Assembly (NCBI RefSeq): GCF_910592395.1
Contig: NC_088313.1
Location: 17,622,437-17,686,436 of the forward strand
Direction: 5' to 3'
Length of the DNA stretch: 64,000 nt
Origin: Lineus longissimus
Lineage: Eukaryota > Nemertea > Pilidiophora > Heteronemertea > Lineidae
The translations under genes were made by a program, and so were the position numbers. The notes beneath the pieces were generated by a model. The model did not search any database and was not told the DNA's origin. It saw only the letters and a list, made by a program, of their open reading frames with translations. Positions 13,514 through 26,900 of this stretch are shown one piece after another. Each line of letters opens with the position of its first letter. The first letter of the stretch is position 1.

Positions 13514-14519
13514 AACGTGGTCACCCAGCAGGCCGAAATGGACGATGTTTTTATCCCTTTACATAACCGGTTGGACTTATTGCGTTCGTGCTCACAGACG
13601 GTGAAATGTAGGAAGAAGCATTAGCAGTAACAAGTCGAATCCATTAATCTTGCAATACCGCTCTAACCGATGTGGAACCATTAGGAAGTTTTATACTTGA
13701 CTCCTTGGGATTCGTTGATTCAAGGAATTATTATAAATGATAAAAGCTTTTGATTATTCGATTGTTTTTAGATCTGCTGACTTTCTGAATGGCATCTCAT
13801 TATCAGAATGCATGCGTTCCGGAAAATGTTCCGTGTCCTATTCCTTCTTTACCACCAAACTACCACCTGAGGCAACACAAGTACTCATATTCTATCGACC
13901 TGGAACAATCCTTACTACAACAATTCTAAAGTGTGAAGACGTTACATATTTCATCTTTGTGATGGTCTCGCGGTCTTGTACATGAAGTAAGCATACACTC
14001 CGTGGAGACTCCTAGCCCAGAAAGTGCCAATGTATCCTCTTGGACCTACCTGTTCGACAGCCAGTGACAAAACTAGATGGGCATTATTACAAAATACTGA
14101 GGCCTACACGAATACCGCTCATTTCACGAGCTGGGAGCAATTTGGGCACATTCACTCAAACTCGGTATTGTTGATCGAAACTCGAGATGAAGTTTTCACG
14201 TGCCACGTCCGATTATCCGATAACAGTCTTGCCATGCTTGTGTTGAGCGCAACTTTTACGACTGTAGCTGTTTAAAACCTAATTGCTTTGGCCAGGGGAT
14301 ACTGTCAGAACCAACAAAAGAAATATACAGGGGGAGAAACTGTTTCGACCAACACATTGTGTACTTTGAAGGTGACTTCTATTCTGGCTATATTCTATTC
14401 ATGATGCAGGAAAACTGTTTGAAAATACCATCAACTTGTTACCTACATCCTGAAGCAAAAATATTCCTTATATTCTTTTGTCATAAGTTGGTGCAAAATA
14501 GTTTCTGACAGCTTTTGTA

Positions 14520-14523
14520 ACAT
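14520..14523 (+). repeat. Candidate target-site duplication, left (ACAT)
   Basis: ACAT abuts the left end of the 14524-14744 hairpin and is repeated in direct orientation at 14745-14748. It is short, so it supports transposition but does not prove it. Confidence 0.5.
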
Positions 14524-14744
14524 GTGACTCGCTCTTCCAAAACTAGGCGCTTGTCGCATCTGAACTTGACAGGTTGATACGGACTTGTTGTTCACTTCCC
14601 TATTGTAGACCTTTTGTGAAATGTGACCAAATCAGTTTGTAATAGATTTCACAAAAGGTCTACAATAGGGAAGTGAACAACAAGTCCGTATCAACCTGTC
14701 AAGTTCAGATGCGACAAGCGCCTAGTTTTGGTAGAGCGAGTCAC
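14524..14744. mobile_element. Near-perfect foldback element (family D), 99-bp arms
   Basis: The left arm 14524-14622 and right arm 14646-14744 are reverse complements over 99 bp with one mismatch (T14536 against T14732), separated by a 23-bp loop. The ends begin GTGACTCGCTC. A 4-bp direct repeat, ACAT, sits immediately outside both ends (14520-14523 and 14745-14748), as expected for a target-site duplication. There is no open frame, so it would be non-autonomous. The near-identity of the arms means either recent insertion or recent homogenisation. If transcribed, it would fold into one long RNA duplex. An inverted-duplication artefact is less likely because of the flanking repeats, but 4 bp can match by chance. 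Confidence 0.8.
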
Positions 14745-14748
14745 ACAT
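14745..14748 (+). repeat. Candidate target-site duplication, right (ACAT)
   Basis: Direct-repeat partner of 14520-14523, directly outside the right arm of the hairpin. Confidence 0.5.
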
Positions 14749-17700
14749 TTTATAAGCGACTTGATGGTTTGTCTGTTGCTTTTATTTTAGTTTATAGTTT
14801 ACGAAAAACTTTTTTTTAAATGTTCAGTTTTAATGTTGAAGAAACGGAAAGTTGTTTGGTACATTTCACCGCCAACGAAAATGCCCTTTTGTGGAGTATT
14901 TGAAGTGGGGGTAAAAATCCCTAAAAGGCTAAGTTAGTCCATCAAATAATAATTCTTGCGTACATTGACGAGATTGAGAATGATAAAAGCCGAATGTGAT
15001 ATCATGGCAGCACCCAGACACACTGAAACCGTTATAGCTTTCCCTGTTTTTACAACGTCTTGTTTTAGGCCACGATATTGCCTAAAAGGTCTCGCACCAA
15101 CCTATCGTATTATAAACTAAAAGCTTCTGTTTTCATGATTTTAACTGCATACAATATTTATTCTGCGGGCAATTTAGGTCACCATCCCATTAATTACATT
15201 ATTCAACAATTGGATGTCCCTGTCACATTTTCTAACTTCGGCAATGGCTCAAACCGCCTCAGATCGGCACGTAATGGTTTAGAAACTATTCCGTTAGATA
15301 GACGTGGACAATCGAATTTATCAGAAAACGCCTCCGAAAGCTCATCAGCTTCAGATTTTTCAAAACTTCAGCAACGGCGTGGGCAAATACCTGCACAACC
15401 GAGTTTTCAAGTTTTCTGTCGTGCAGGTCGTTGCCTTGTCGCTGTTGCACTATGCGTTCAATCTTCTAGCGCATCGTATCGACATGTGTCCATGGCTGAG
15501 GATAGCCTGTGCTTTAGGACAGCCAGATCAATGACAGATAATTAGGCCAGAGTGGGGCAATAATTGGCTATCACTCATAAGTTAATTGCCCTCGGGGCAT
15601 GTTAGCGCTTCTAGGAGATAGAGGAATAATCGGAGTACTGTGAAGAGTGATGGAAATCATACAAAGGCCATCGCATATCAGACAAGGCTGACGGCTGCTT
15701 AAAAAATACAATATTATCTTATCAGTGACCCCAGCCAGATTATTGCAAACATTGTAAGGCCTTATTTCACTAGAAAGTGTGTTTTATAGTTAGAAAAGCA
15801 AAGAAATGTAAGACCCCACGCACATTTTTTTTAAAGAAGTACGTTTAGTACACCTATGAAAATTAATTAGATACAAGTAAATGAATACGCACTTTACTTG
15901 ACGACCGTAAACGCAATTCTGTGCCTTTTAACATTATTATCAGAAATGTAAGATGAGAAAGGTTTCATACTGATTAAACAGTGCAGTATGAAATCTAATA
16001 ACATGTGCCGTTCTTCTTAATCAACTAAAAAGACCAGAAAATAATCTGCCTTGAAAAATGTATGGCACCATATTCTGAACAAAAAAAGATGTACATGTAA
16101 CTGATTGGAAAGTTGAACATCATTACATGTGAATTGCGAATGTAAGAATATATCTCTATGGTTTCTTTTCCTAACTTCCTGTCTTATAGGGCCTTTGGGC
16201 GACTCTCATGTAAGGTTTCTAAAACACGCCATGATACGAAGCCATTTATGAGAAAATAAAAAATCCTGTGCCGACAACCAAAACTATAAAAAAATAATTC
16301 CCAAAGAAACAAGAATATTGGACAATCTGAGACTACCTAAGGCAAAACAAATACACTAATAAGGTGAATCGTACATTGTATAAAGCCTAAAAACAACAAG
16401 GCATTTGATATCCGTGTGGGCAATCTATAAAAAGTAGCTGAACGACCTTTCACTGGAACGAATGTGATCCTTTTTTTCTTCAATATTCTCCCGAAGAAGA
16501 CTTTCCAAAGAGATGCACCACAGTTGCAAAAGAAACTCAGCTAGACGGGAGTTTCTCCCTATTACTAGTAGCAAAGATGATATCAGCATCTTCATACAAG
16601 AACGCATTAAAATAAATCGTGTTACTGCCCCATAATCTCATTTCGTACGTAATCGTCTTTGGTACTCGTTATCCTTTTGTCTTATTCTTAATGTCCTCTA
16701 TCCATTTAAGCGCAAATTTCATAATTTCAGGGTAGAGTGCACTCTCGTTAGCTTCATCTCTGTAGGGATGATCGTAACTCAATAACCAGAAAAAGTATTC
16801 TTGAGGCTTTGCACTCCCGGTGTACATGAACAGTGAGTTTCCCGGTCAATTATGGTGGATTTTATATGTTTGGATTCTTCATGCAGTTCGGCGTCACTTT
16901 ATCTAAATGTACTTGCAGTAGATATTGTGACTATGGGTCATCTCATATGTACCGTTTTGCTTGGTAGTGAGGCCAACCCTTCTCTGCCACCAAAATCAGT
17001 GGTGACGGCTTCTACTCAATGCAAAGGGCTGTATATGCACACACGCACACTCCACCTAACCACCACCATCATTATCAACGACCACCACCACAACCACGAT
17101 CAAGGCTGACGAAAAACGAAGTTACCATTTGCCGACTGTACCTCTATTACCTAAGACCGTCTCCCCACATTAACCTCATCTAATAAATAAAGGATGCCGC
17201 CACGTATATGAATTGACAACGAATATATGATAGACAAGTATAGATATTTCCATCAACACGGGAGCCATTTGTGGTGATATGAATATATATCATTGCCGGC
17301 TGGCATGCCACATTATTTCCGGAGACAATGATATACCGTGTAGCACTGTGATCTGATGAACCCGATATCAGACCTTGCTATGTCACATGAAATTGACCAG
17401 AATTCTCAAATGCATTAAGCACTGCTTCTGCAAGACGGATATATATGTGAAGGTACAGGCAATACCAATACTAATTCTTGCTTATTTCTTGTTATTCCAG
17501 GATACCTTTAGTCAAGTTTTGAAAGGTAAGCTTCAAGTTATCAATTATATAGAGGCAGCTTTTAGTACATTTACCTTATGTGACAATTTTAGTAACCACG
17601 TTACCATTACCATTAAATTCCAAGTCCAAAGAACTCATCAGCTTTACACATGCAGAAAAAATAACTGAATTTAAATTGGGCCTTAGTTGGGCATTCTCAA

Positions 17701-19406
17701 TCGTCACAGCTTTCAGATCGAACATTGTCGGACTGATTCGTCACATTCTAACATAACCTTCTTTAGAGCAAAACGCAATTCAGTGTCAAGGTCAACCGTT
17801 TGGGCTCCAGTACTTTGACAGTTATATCAAATTAATCGACGTTGATGGTTTAATGTACCAAGTAACCGAACCTTTAAAAATCCATCCGATCAATTTCCAC
17901 CATCCTTTGTGTAGAAGTTCCGCCATTTAGCCACTGCATCTATCACTGTCTCTTAACCGCCTAGCTATGATTGCCAATTATCTGAGGTTGTTTTGATACA
18001 ACTGACAATTCGATATGATTTTGGGGGCATTTCACTCTGGATACAAGAGAATATTGTACACCTTTGAAAGGAGATACCGAGGTAAGTACTAGGACTCCAA
18101 CAAGATAGGGTGAATCAAGCCACGAAACTTTTGAGGTCGTTTTATAATGATGACTTCCACACGCACAGTCCCATTGGGAGCTTCTGCGCATCAATACTAA
18201 TAGTTCCGACCACCTTTGGCTGAATTGACCTTGACCAGATGCGTGCATAGTCACTTATGTAAGCCAAATATCACTTGTTGGTCGATCACGTTGATAGGCA
18301 GGTGACTAGGATGGCCGCCCGATCATTTTCCATGGGGGAAATTACTGTCCGGTCTCCTGACCCCCCAAGTCCCCTTAGCACACCAATCGCCTATAAGTAA
18401 CCGCAGAGATTCATTTGGTCAAAATTGGCAATTTCCACTGATAGTGAGATCTTAGCTGTATGACATGATTACGACACTTTGGCCGACAGCGATCGAATAC
18501 TACACTGACGCCAAGAGGATCTTGCTCCGGAGACATCCGATGTACCAGACTAATAACAAATCATAACACTGACATACTCATTATTATATAGCACTTCCAG
18601 TACATAACGACATGCATCCTTAAATCTCAAGCAATCCCTTATGATCCTACTGTTCAGTGTCAGCATGCTGCATACGCTGTGTTTAACACACTTTTTGCAA
18701 CAAGGGTTTTAACGGCAGTCACCTCTCTAGTCCGTCATTAATTTAACTTTTTTATCTAGGCATAATTATAATCTAGGTGCCTTTATCAGGATTTCAAGTG
18801 CAGTCTGCCAGACTACCAGGCATGAATGTCTAGATCGTTAAGCTGAGGAGAAAATCCTAATTAAATAACTTCTGTACGTATTCATCTGAATGGTGGATCA
18901 ATAAAATTGATAGATTTTTTTTAATAACTGCTGGTTTAATTTCGGACACTCGGTGAATCTGGCAATGGATTTCCATGAAGGACCCACTGCGTAGCTGCGG
19001 CCGAGGATATGGTCACAGGTGGTCACAACTGAATAATTTTGTGGGCTTGGCCAGTCAGATAGTGTTGTAACTTTAAAATATCTAACGCCAGATTTCCCAA
19101 GTGTCCAAAAATATAAAATACACAGCAAATATTTAAAGTGTTTTATTCAGACCTTTTGAACCAAACATGCAAAGGAGTTGTCAGTTAAACAAGTACAATC
19201 CAATGTTTCGTGAGATGTCCACATTAACCAAATTGAACAATGTGTCACAACGACTCAACCCTTGATACATACGTGCCTTGCTTCTCGCAATTGTCATTAA
19301 CTTTATATGACAGAGTCCGTGATGGCTAGTAATGATAGGCTAAAGTGTTCTCAACTACTTTGTGATCATGTACTTAGTACTTGATAGTAGGATAGTTGAG
19401 ATATTG
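14749..19406. other. Unannotated stretch, no recognisable gene
   Basis: Open frames are short or overlap in conflicting phases (for example 15135-15545 and 15304-15534, both plus strand), which argues against coding. An ACC/CAC-rich patch lies at 17038-17100. A good splice-donor match, GAG/GTAAGTACT, occurs near 18079-18089 without a convincing exon upstream. Confidence 0.5.
17038..17100 (+). repeat. CA/CCA-rich low-complexity patch
   Basis: A degenerate run of CAC and CCA triplets. It gives the end of a short open frame its Thr- and His-rich translation. Simple-sequence DNA. Confidence 0.75.
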
Positions 19407-19602
19407 CACGGCCTGATAGTGACCACTGTAACAGGTATCACCCAGTTGTATGCTGAAGTACCTGGACTCGAAACGAATCTGCTTTGGTATCTAGAGAACT
19501 ATCTCACGGCCTGATAGTGACCACTGTAACAGGTATCACCCAGTTGTATGCTGAAGTACCTGGACTCGAAACGAATCTGCTTTGGTATCTAGAGAACCTT
19601 AA
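19407..19602 (+). repeat. Exact 98-bp tandem duplication
   Basis: Unit 1 (19407-19504) begins CACGGCCTGATAGTGACC. Unit 2 (19505-19602) repeats it without mismatch over at least 93 bp, to TCTAGAGAAC at 19597. The units share no similarity with other parts of the window that I can see. Lack of divergence indicates a very recent duplication or an assembly collapse/expansion error. Confidence 0.95.
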
Positions 19603-20835
19603 AAAAATCCATTACATGACGTATCAGATTTAACTATCTTCTAAGGTCAATACAATGTACTTGAATAAAAAAAAAATCAAATAGCCAAGGCCAGCTCTTT
19701 TTGCTTTTGAGTTTCCAATGGAGGCGCCCTGGTAAACATGTCGTTCACTTGAAACATTTTGGGGACTACTTTGTAAGATTCAATCCTTCCTAAATCCCAT
19801 CTTAAGCTCAGTATCAGGCACATCAAGCTTGCGTTCCACATGATACCAATCACACACCAAGCCTAGATGACACGAAGCAATCACACTCATCAATGGCCGC
19901 TTGGCAACATCAACCATCCATTCCAGGATTAAGTCTAATTCCTATTTCCATTTAAGCTATGATCGCGTGACCAGTAGGCTTTTAAAAGTTATAACCAGAA
20001 TATCTTATAACCTGAAATATCTTCATATAATATTTTATCAAGTAAAGATAACGTATATGAATACGGTATGATAAATTTTCAAATCCTTCGTATTGCTTTA
20101 TGTAGGTTTGCCAACTTTTTAAAAAATTAAGAAAGTTATCAAAAAATGTTTATAGCATGGTCATTCGGATAATCATCACAAAAAACAAATAGTTTCCTGA
20201 AATAAGTAGCACTTATTGCCTATTTGCGATATGGAAGTTATCTCACGAACTCAATTGGAAATGCAGTTAATTAGGGCAGATATTACAGCTTTCCAGGGAT
20301 CTTATTCCATCCCACGCTGAACCTGAGCTTATGTGAGGAGTTCAGGCAAACAACTCGGTGCCTGGTCCAACTGATTGCGTCAATGACACTCATTGAGTCA
20401 ATGAGCTCCTATTACACTTACAGAGAGAAAAACAATATAAGCTTGACTATGGTTTAACGAGTGTATTGTGTAATTCCTTGAACACAGTCACTAAGTACGT
20501 AGTGTGTATTTTTGAGATCATGGAAGTTTCAGACAATATTGTTCATGTTAATGTCAAGCTAGAATATGTAACACAAAGGAATAACATTGTTCTTGGAGGA
20601 AGAGGAGCTAATACATGACACGAAAATGGTTATTACTATTGTGCAATAACGAATGCAGAAATGAGATCAAACAAACAGCTGAACACAAAGAGGAACAGAT
20701 TTTAGCAAAATGAGACAAATCTGATAAAACAATTGATTTATATCTTGAGAGTTATTAACCACCAAAAGCATCTTTTTGTTTCACCTAGTTTTTAAAAAAT
20801 ATATATTCATTGTGAAAAAGATGAGAAGAAGTATG
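19603..20835. other. Unannotated stretch
   Basis: No gene or open frame of note. It contains a 17-bp palindrome, CTCATTGAGTCAATGAG, at 20389-20405, whose centre matches the AP-1-type site TGAGTCA. I cannot assign function to a single site. Confidence 0.5.
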
Positions 20836-20984
20836 CACGAAAAAAAAACGGCCTGGTCGCTGAATAGTATTACCGAGTACCCAGATGTCTTCAGTATTTG
20901 TCTATGAACGAAAAAAACCAGACTCGGTCGCTGGAACCGCTATCGAATCACTGAGTACCCCGATATGTTCACTGTTTGCCTAAC
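20836..20984 (+). repeat. Diverged tandem pair, about 72-bp unit
   Basis: Two units each run CGAAAAAAA, then a TCGGTCGCTG-like block, then (A/T)C(A/C)CTGAGTACCC-like sequence, then CAGATGTCTTCAGT-like sequence ending in TTTG. Unit 1 is about 20836-20907 and unit 2 about 20908-20984. Part of unit 1 (ATTACCGAGTAC followed by ATGTCTTCA) resembles the last unit of the array at 54.66-55.73 kb, so both may derive from one repeat family; this link is tentative. Confidence 0.6.
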
Positions 20985-23900
20985 TCCTTAAACTTTACTA
21001 ATCGATCATGCAACCAAATCTAGCCTCTCCCCGATAGCATGTTCTTACAAGACCCGGTCTCATTGAGATGATTGGATCAATTTATCACAGTCGCTTTCCT
21101 ATGCGACAAGCATGGATAAGGTCCGTGATCAGATGGGGCTCGTCCAGCAGTTTGTTTTTATAGAGGCTATCTCATATATTCGTTTAATTCTTATAGGTTT
21201 AGTCACGAACACTTGGGTTAAGGTTTTTTCTTCTCAAACACAATGCATACTAGTATTTATGAGCGGCGTAAATGCTGCTGTGGTCTACCTCCAAAGCACA
21301 TTTCCAAAGACTCTCTTTGATACCGTTAATTAAGGCAGGAGGTAGATCAGAATTAATCAACAGTTCCACACTCAAGGCAATTGCTTATGTTTTTGAACCA
21401 CCCTTTGTGGATTTTCAAAAAAAAATCTATAAAGAGCCCACATACACACAGGTAATACATTTCATCAAAAATCTACAGGGACTACTTATAGATTTTATCA
21501 ATGTATTTGATTAAACATTTCAGTGATTATGATGAAGACGTTTATATTTAATTAAGATTAAGATTGATCTATTCTACACTGCTACCAGACCTTGCATCCA
21601 GCTACTTTCCCTGAACTTTAGAACATTTAATTAAACTGCCTATTCTAAAGTTGACAGGTGATCTCAATAGGCATCCATGATCATTCATGCGTGAGCGTAA
21701 TCCACTGGCCACACAGTGCTCTGCCGGACAAAAGACTTTAGAGCTGTATTGTGTCGCTCTTTTGGCTGGGCAAATAACCCTTTGTAATGATGTAACGTAC
21801 TGCATGTATTCAATGTCAGCGTTCTTGGCTGGAAGGCACGGTGAACACATTATTTGTATGGTGGCTCCGTTGGCCTGCAGTTGACAGCAATGCACATTGT
21901 GTGTAAGAATTCCTGATTTTGTGTGATATTTCGTCAGAACTCGATTTTGCTAGTGAACCTTAATGATATATTGAACATCAGACATGTGATAATAGAATGA
22001 TAGAACAGCATGTGTGACAGTGCTTTAAAATAGATATTCAGGACTGAATTGATTCCGAGGTGATCGTGTGCCAAGCTAGGACAGTTGCTGGCTTGTCTGT
22101 GCATTACATGTCGAAATATTCTTAGAGGAAAACTCCCGAGGCTTGTGTGCAGGGACGGAGATGCGAATATTAACCCCTGATTTCCTCATGGTAGACAGTT
22201 CACCCACAAATGTAATTTCATAACAAATAGCCCTTTTTACATTTTTGAATTAACTGCAAAACAATAATTTTAGATAGACTCGCTGACAAATCCTGCAACT
22301 ACCAAGTCATCTGATCATATTGTCCTATAGAGCTTGGGACGAGATAATGACTTGTGGAATCCTTGCCTGCCTTATACCACATATTGGCGTTCTAAATATG
22401 TTTATCACCAATGTTGGTGTTACCCAAATCTCTCTTGTCGTGCTTCAACCATAAACAAATCACTTCCCTTCCCCCTGCGTGAACTGTAATGGGAGATCGG
22501 CCAATATCATAACCACTGTAGTGTTAATATTGTTACTGAAACGACAGGTTAATTACACCAACACCGCATCTCGGCCAAATGAGGCGTTCAGAATGTTCAT
22601 GAAGAAGGGAAATGGGCTTCTATTATCCTAAGATCAAGATCTCACAGCCGGGGGATAGACCGGCTGCCAATATCTCGACTGACCATTCTCCGCTCGAGCT
22701 TCACAAGGAGCAGCGTTGCTCATTCCCTTTGGCGAGTCGAGGCGACGTGCTTAGTACATGGTTGAATTCTCCGCAGGGCCCGGCAGTGATTTAGCACACT
22801 AATTAGTGTCTGCGGACTTTGAAGGTGATCGATCATTATCACATAGTTGTTGTCAATATGCTTCTGAGAGATGAGGTAGGCGAAGGAATACAGAATTGAC
22901 GGTGTTGCTTTACGATAGATTGACAGGGGAGGGCTGAAGTCGACTGTCAAAATAGTAATAATCGCAATTTCAGGTGCAGTGCGATAGGTAGGATAATTTT
23001 CTATTCCAACACCGCCACCACATTATGCAAGCCCTGTTTTGGTGCAGTGCAGCGCAAGATAACTTTATGTTGCTGCGTTGTGGACAAATGGTTAATGAAG
23101 ACACCTTCTTAATCCCCAATCCTTTGTAATTATTCTTATGCTGTTGCATTTCGTTTAATGATGCAATTCGTTAATTTCTATTCTGCCCTTCAACCTCCAG
23201 ATCAGTCCTCCTCAGGAATCTCCACATTGTTATGCCATCAAGAAACAAATTGAATCACGTAATGCCTTACAAGACACGGAAAGATGAATCTTGGCTTTGT
23301 CAGCATCTAATACCCTCCAGATTAAGAAACAGTGATTGTTATTATTAAAAGCCAAGATCTCCTGTCATATAACTGATAGATGAGGGACGTTCTGCTGCAG
23401 TTATCCACTTTTCGTGATCATTATTCTCTCGTGCTAATTACTAAGTCCCGAATATGATCAGTTTGATATGTTATCATCGGAAAACGACTCTGATTTGTAA
23501 GTAGATTTCGCTTGGCTGTTTTTGCTTTCCATAACGTGTACGATTCGGGATTGCATCCTCTTTTGCGTGCCTCAATTGATAAGTGAATAGACTACTCTGA
23601 TTGGAAAATGATAATCGAATAATCATGATGATTAGAAATCATTCTTGACAGAGCGATATTTGGAAAGTGATAAATGACCGAGGACCATGGTATGAAATCA
23701 TCATTGGTGCAACCTTGTGACCAAGTCAGGGGTGACATAGCTCTTGTAAAGAGAACGGTTTGTTAAGTGGGCGGTCATATTCTACTAAATTTGACAGAAT
23801 CACCTCGTTCCTGAGCAACATAAATGCATAAATGAGTTTGACTGTTTCGATTACATTAATGCGAAGGGGCCTATTATAGGAGTAGTTCAAGCTTGTCGCA

Positions 23901-26900
23901 TAAACAAAGCACTGCATCCTTTTGTGAATTATCAAAAGTTTTACATCTTTGTCTATAAGTTATGTCAAAAGTCATGTCCCGATTTCTTGTTTGACCCTAT
24001 GATCATGCCAGCGACTGCTGGATGTACTTAATGGATACGACTTAATGGCACATTTTTATCAAGCTAGCTATGCTGGGCTTAGCCAAATCAACTTGGCTGC
24101 GAATCAAAGCATCCAACAGAAAACTCCTCATGTAGATATCCAAAACTAGAACCCGATTGCTATAACCTTGACTTAAACGGACGCCAGTAGATGATGTCAA
24201 GTTCATTTGTGTCCAGCTTCAGTGGCCATTTGGAGGATCTAGTTCGAATCTGTTGGAAGATCCGGTCGTGGCGAGGCTCATGTCCGAGCCTTACTCTGAC
24301 CTTACTGGATTATAGGATAGTGTGTTGTTGAATGCAAATTAATCACAGTAGGATCTATGAACGGAAAGTCAAGGCCAAGTTCGACAAGCAAGGTTTGAAC
24401 CTTCTGTTAAACAATCCTCCTCAAGCATATCTTGGCCGAAGTTGATTCTAAAGTTAGATTTTTTTAACTCCTTGTCAATGATCTATATACATGTGATCAT
24501 TTGCGCAAAGCTGTTCCGATTCGGTGCCAAATGTCCTCTCAATGATACTTTCGCTCTCACACTGTAATCAGAACGTCTGTGGCTCTCTATAACGTGGACC
24601 ACTTACGATAATGTCCCAAGAGAGTTCTTACATGCAAATTATGTGTAATTATTGTAACTTATAAAATGATTTGGTTTACTTCGAAGGCCATGAGGATATT
24701 GGTTTAGTTACACGAATCGGGATGAGAAGATTGAAGTTTCATGATATGCAGTTGAAACATAGGTCAATCTCGTACGCAGCATTACTAAGTACGGTTTCTA
24801 GCTGTTCAAACTTAGTCCATGCCGGATGTAGGAAATACCTCACCATATTCTCTTATTGTTGGGTTGCATTGTGGTCACTTTGGTTTAAAAATATTCTCAA
24901 TACGTAACCTTTTTGATCAATGAGAATTGACTAAGGCATTCATAATTCTGCAGATCTTCTTTATTTAAATCATCATGATCATTGTTGCAGCAACTGGTTT
25001 TAGATCAAAGCAAATGTAAGACGGCTCTATAATCATAAAAATGTGAACAGAAAATACATTTAATCACGTTGATCAATCCGAATAATATCATTAAAAAATA
25101 TTTGATCATCGACACAGAAAATCCTCATAGGATCAGTGCTGAATTCTAATTATCACTGTTTTTACATTCCAAGCTATGGGTGTTTTACGCTTGCAAAGAT
25201 GGTCTATTAAGTGTAAACATACAAAACGTAGTGCCTCTTGTGTTAGCGTTGTCGTTGGCAGTGTAACACAAGTACTGACATGAACTCTAAAACTTGTTAT
25301 ATTTTCATTTATATTTGGAAATTAGCCTTTCTGCACAATTTGCATTTATTTGTCAATGCTATCTTTATTTCCTTCTGCTACACTGAGTTGGTATCATGCA
25401 GCGTTCTCTTTTGAAAATTGTCTGTAAGCGATTAGGCTGCTCTTCCTTCTAACAAAATCTAAAATAAATCACGAAATCGAATTTCATATACTTCTGACAA
25501 TAGTCATTTCAATTTTGTTGCGGAGTCAACCCTAAAAATAATTAAGAATGCCGACGTTTTATTGTAATACTCTACACTTTATGAGGGGACATTGACAATG
25601 TATTGGCTCTATTCTATTCCTTTGGAACGAGACAGTAAACTTCAATAGTCGTTGAAGGTAATGCTATTCTAGCTTTCAATGCAATCTAGCTGAACATGAC
25701 TCATGCCCTCCGGTGGTTTATAGATTGAATTTCTTGAATGCTGAAATTTTCAGCGTGAGAATTGTTCAGATGCATTTCATTATACCAGTTAAACTGCTCC
25801 GCGTTGCTAGGGTTTTTACAGTCAGAGCGATTTAGCGTTTATCTAGCAGGTTTTGTACGAAATGAATGGAATGGTTTCGTGCGTAAATGTTTACTCATGG
25901 AATTGATTGTTGCACGGAATGAAATAGAAGGAATTGTTATGATGCTTCAGCGAAAGTTTTAAAAGCTGACTCTGATACTATTTGCGGGTCTCGATTGACA
26001 ATCAAGGCATACGCAGCGGATGTTTTATGTCCTATCAATTCACTATGTTATGTTATAGCAGATAGAAACTGGTACTATATATGATATATTGAGCAGTATA
26101 TATATGAAGGCAGTATCTTTTGTGAATGTGGTGCCTAGACAATTTTACATGCAGTATTTAAAATTTGATGCTACAGTTAAAATGTCAAACGAATTAAGTT
26201 AAAGCAATTGCCCCATGATAAATATGTGTTCATGACATCTGTCTGACAATGCACTAAGTATGCACAAATTGTGTCCTCTGGATCCATAGTTCACGTTGTT
26301 TTGGAATCTTGGGCGCAAACTCCTGGTATGGATTTGGTAATAGTTAAGTCTAATATTGACCTGCGTTTCTGACTGAAGCGAATCTTCCAGCAATGGTTCG
26401 TAGTATGTGGTTTGTATTGATGACTGATTAATTGCTAGCTTAGAGTGGTAATCATTCTTGAGTCCTAATCGAATTGTGATCAGCTGGTGGTGGTTACTTG
26501 AGTGATGGGAGAGATTCGGTGAGCGTTATTGGACTTCAATCTATCTTCATCATCATGAGGAGATGAAAAAGACATCCTGGAACATTGTTACCAGCAATGA
26601 CTGATCGACAGGTCAGTCAGACTAGAAGAAGTTAAATATTTTCCAGCAATACCGAACTTGCTCCTCCATCATTCATTCCTTTCCCTCCCCAAAACACATT
26701 GACAAGGTACATTTTAGATACTTTTCAGATACCAGAGTTTAATTTGTGGGTAAATAGAACATGCTTACCGAAAAAAAACAGATTAAAATTTTGGGAAACG
26801 TGAAATAGTGCGTAGGTTTTAAGGTACATTTTAAAAAAATCGGACACGGTTTAACTTCACGGATCACAAATTGTTCTTATCTCCATGTGAATCCATGACT

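Larger units (their letters stand above)
8221..14519. other. Unannotated stretch with scattered open frames
   Basis: I recognise no gene. It contains a C16 tract (9551-9566), a somewhat GC-richer part with several moderate open frames on both strands (9.5-10.75 kb), and a 10-bp microrepeat (13488-13513). The rest is AT-rich with no visible structure. Confidence 0.5.

Noticed and set aside
15078-15545. 155-codon plus-strand frame
   Set aside because: It starts at a TTG; the first ATG is at 15135. A second plus-strand frame overlaps it, and no domain is recognisable. The length is within chance for 64 kb.
18079-18089. Near-consensus splice donor GAG/GTAAGTACT
   Set aside because: The upstream frames contain stops before any convincing acceptor, so no exon could be built.
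24241-24310. Possible tRNA or tRNA-derived SINE from a GTTCGAATC-like box B
   Set aside because: No matching box A at the right distance and no cloverleaf could be drawn.
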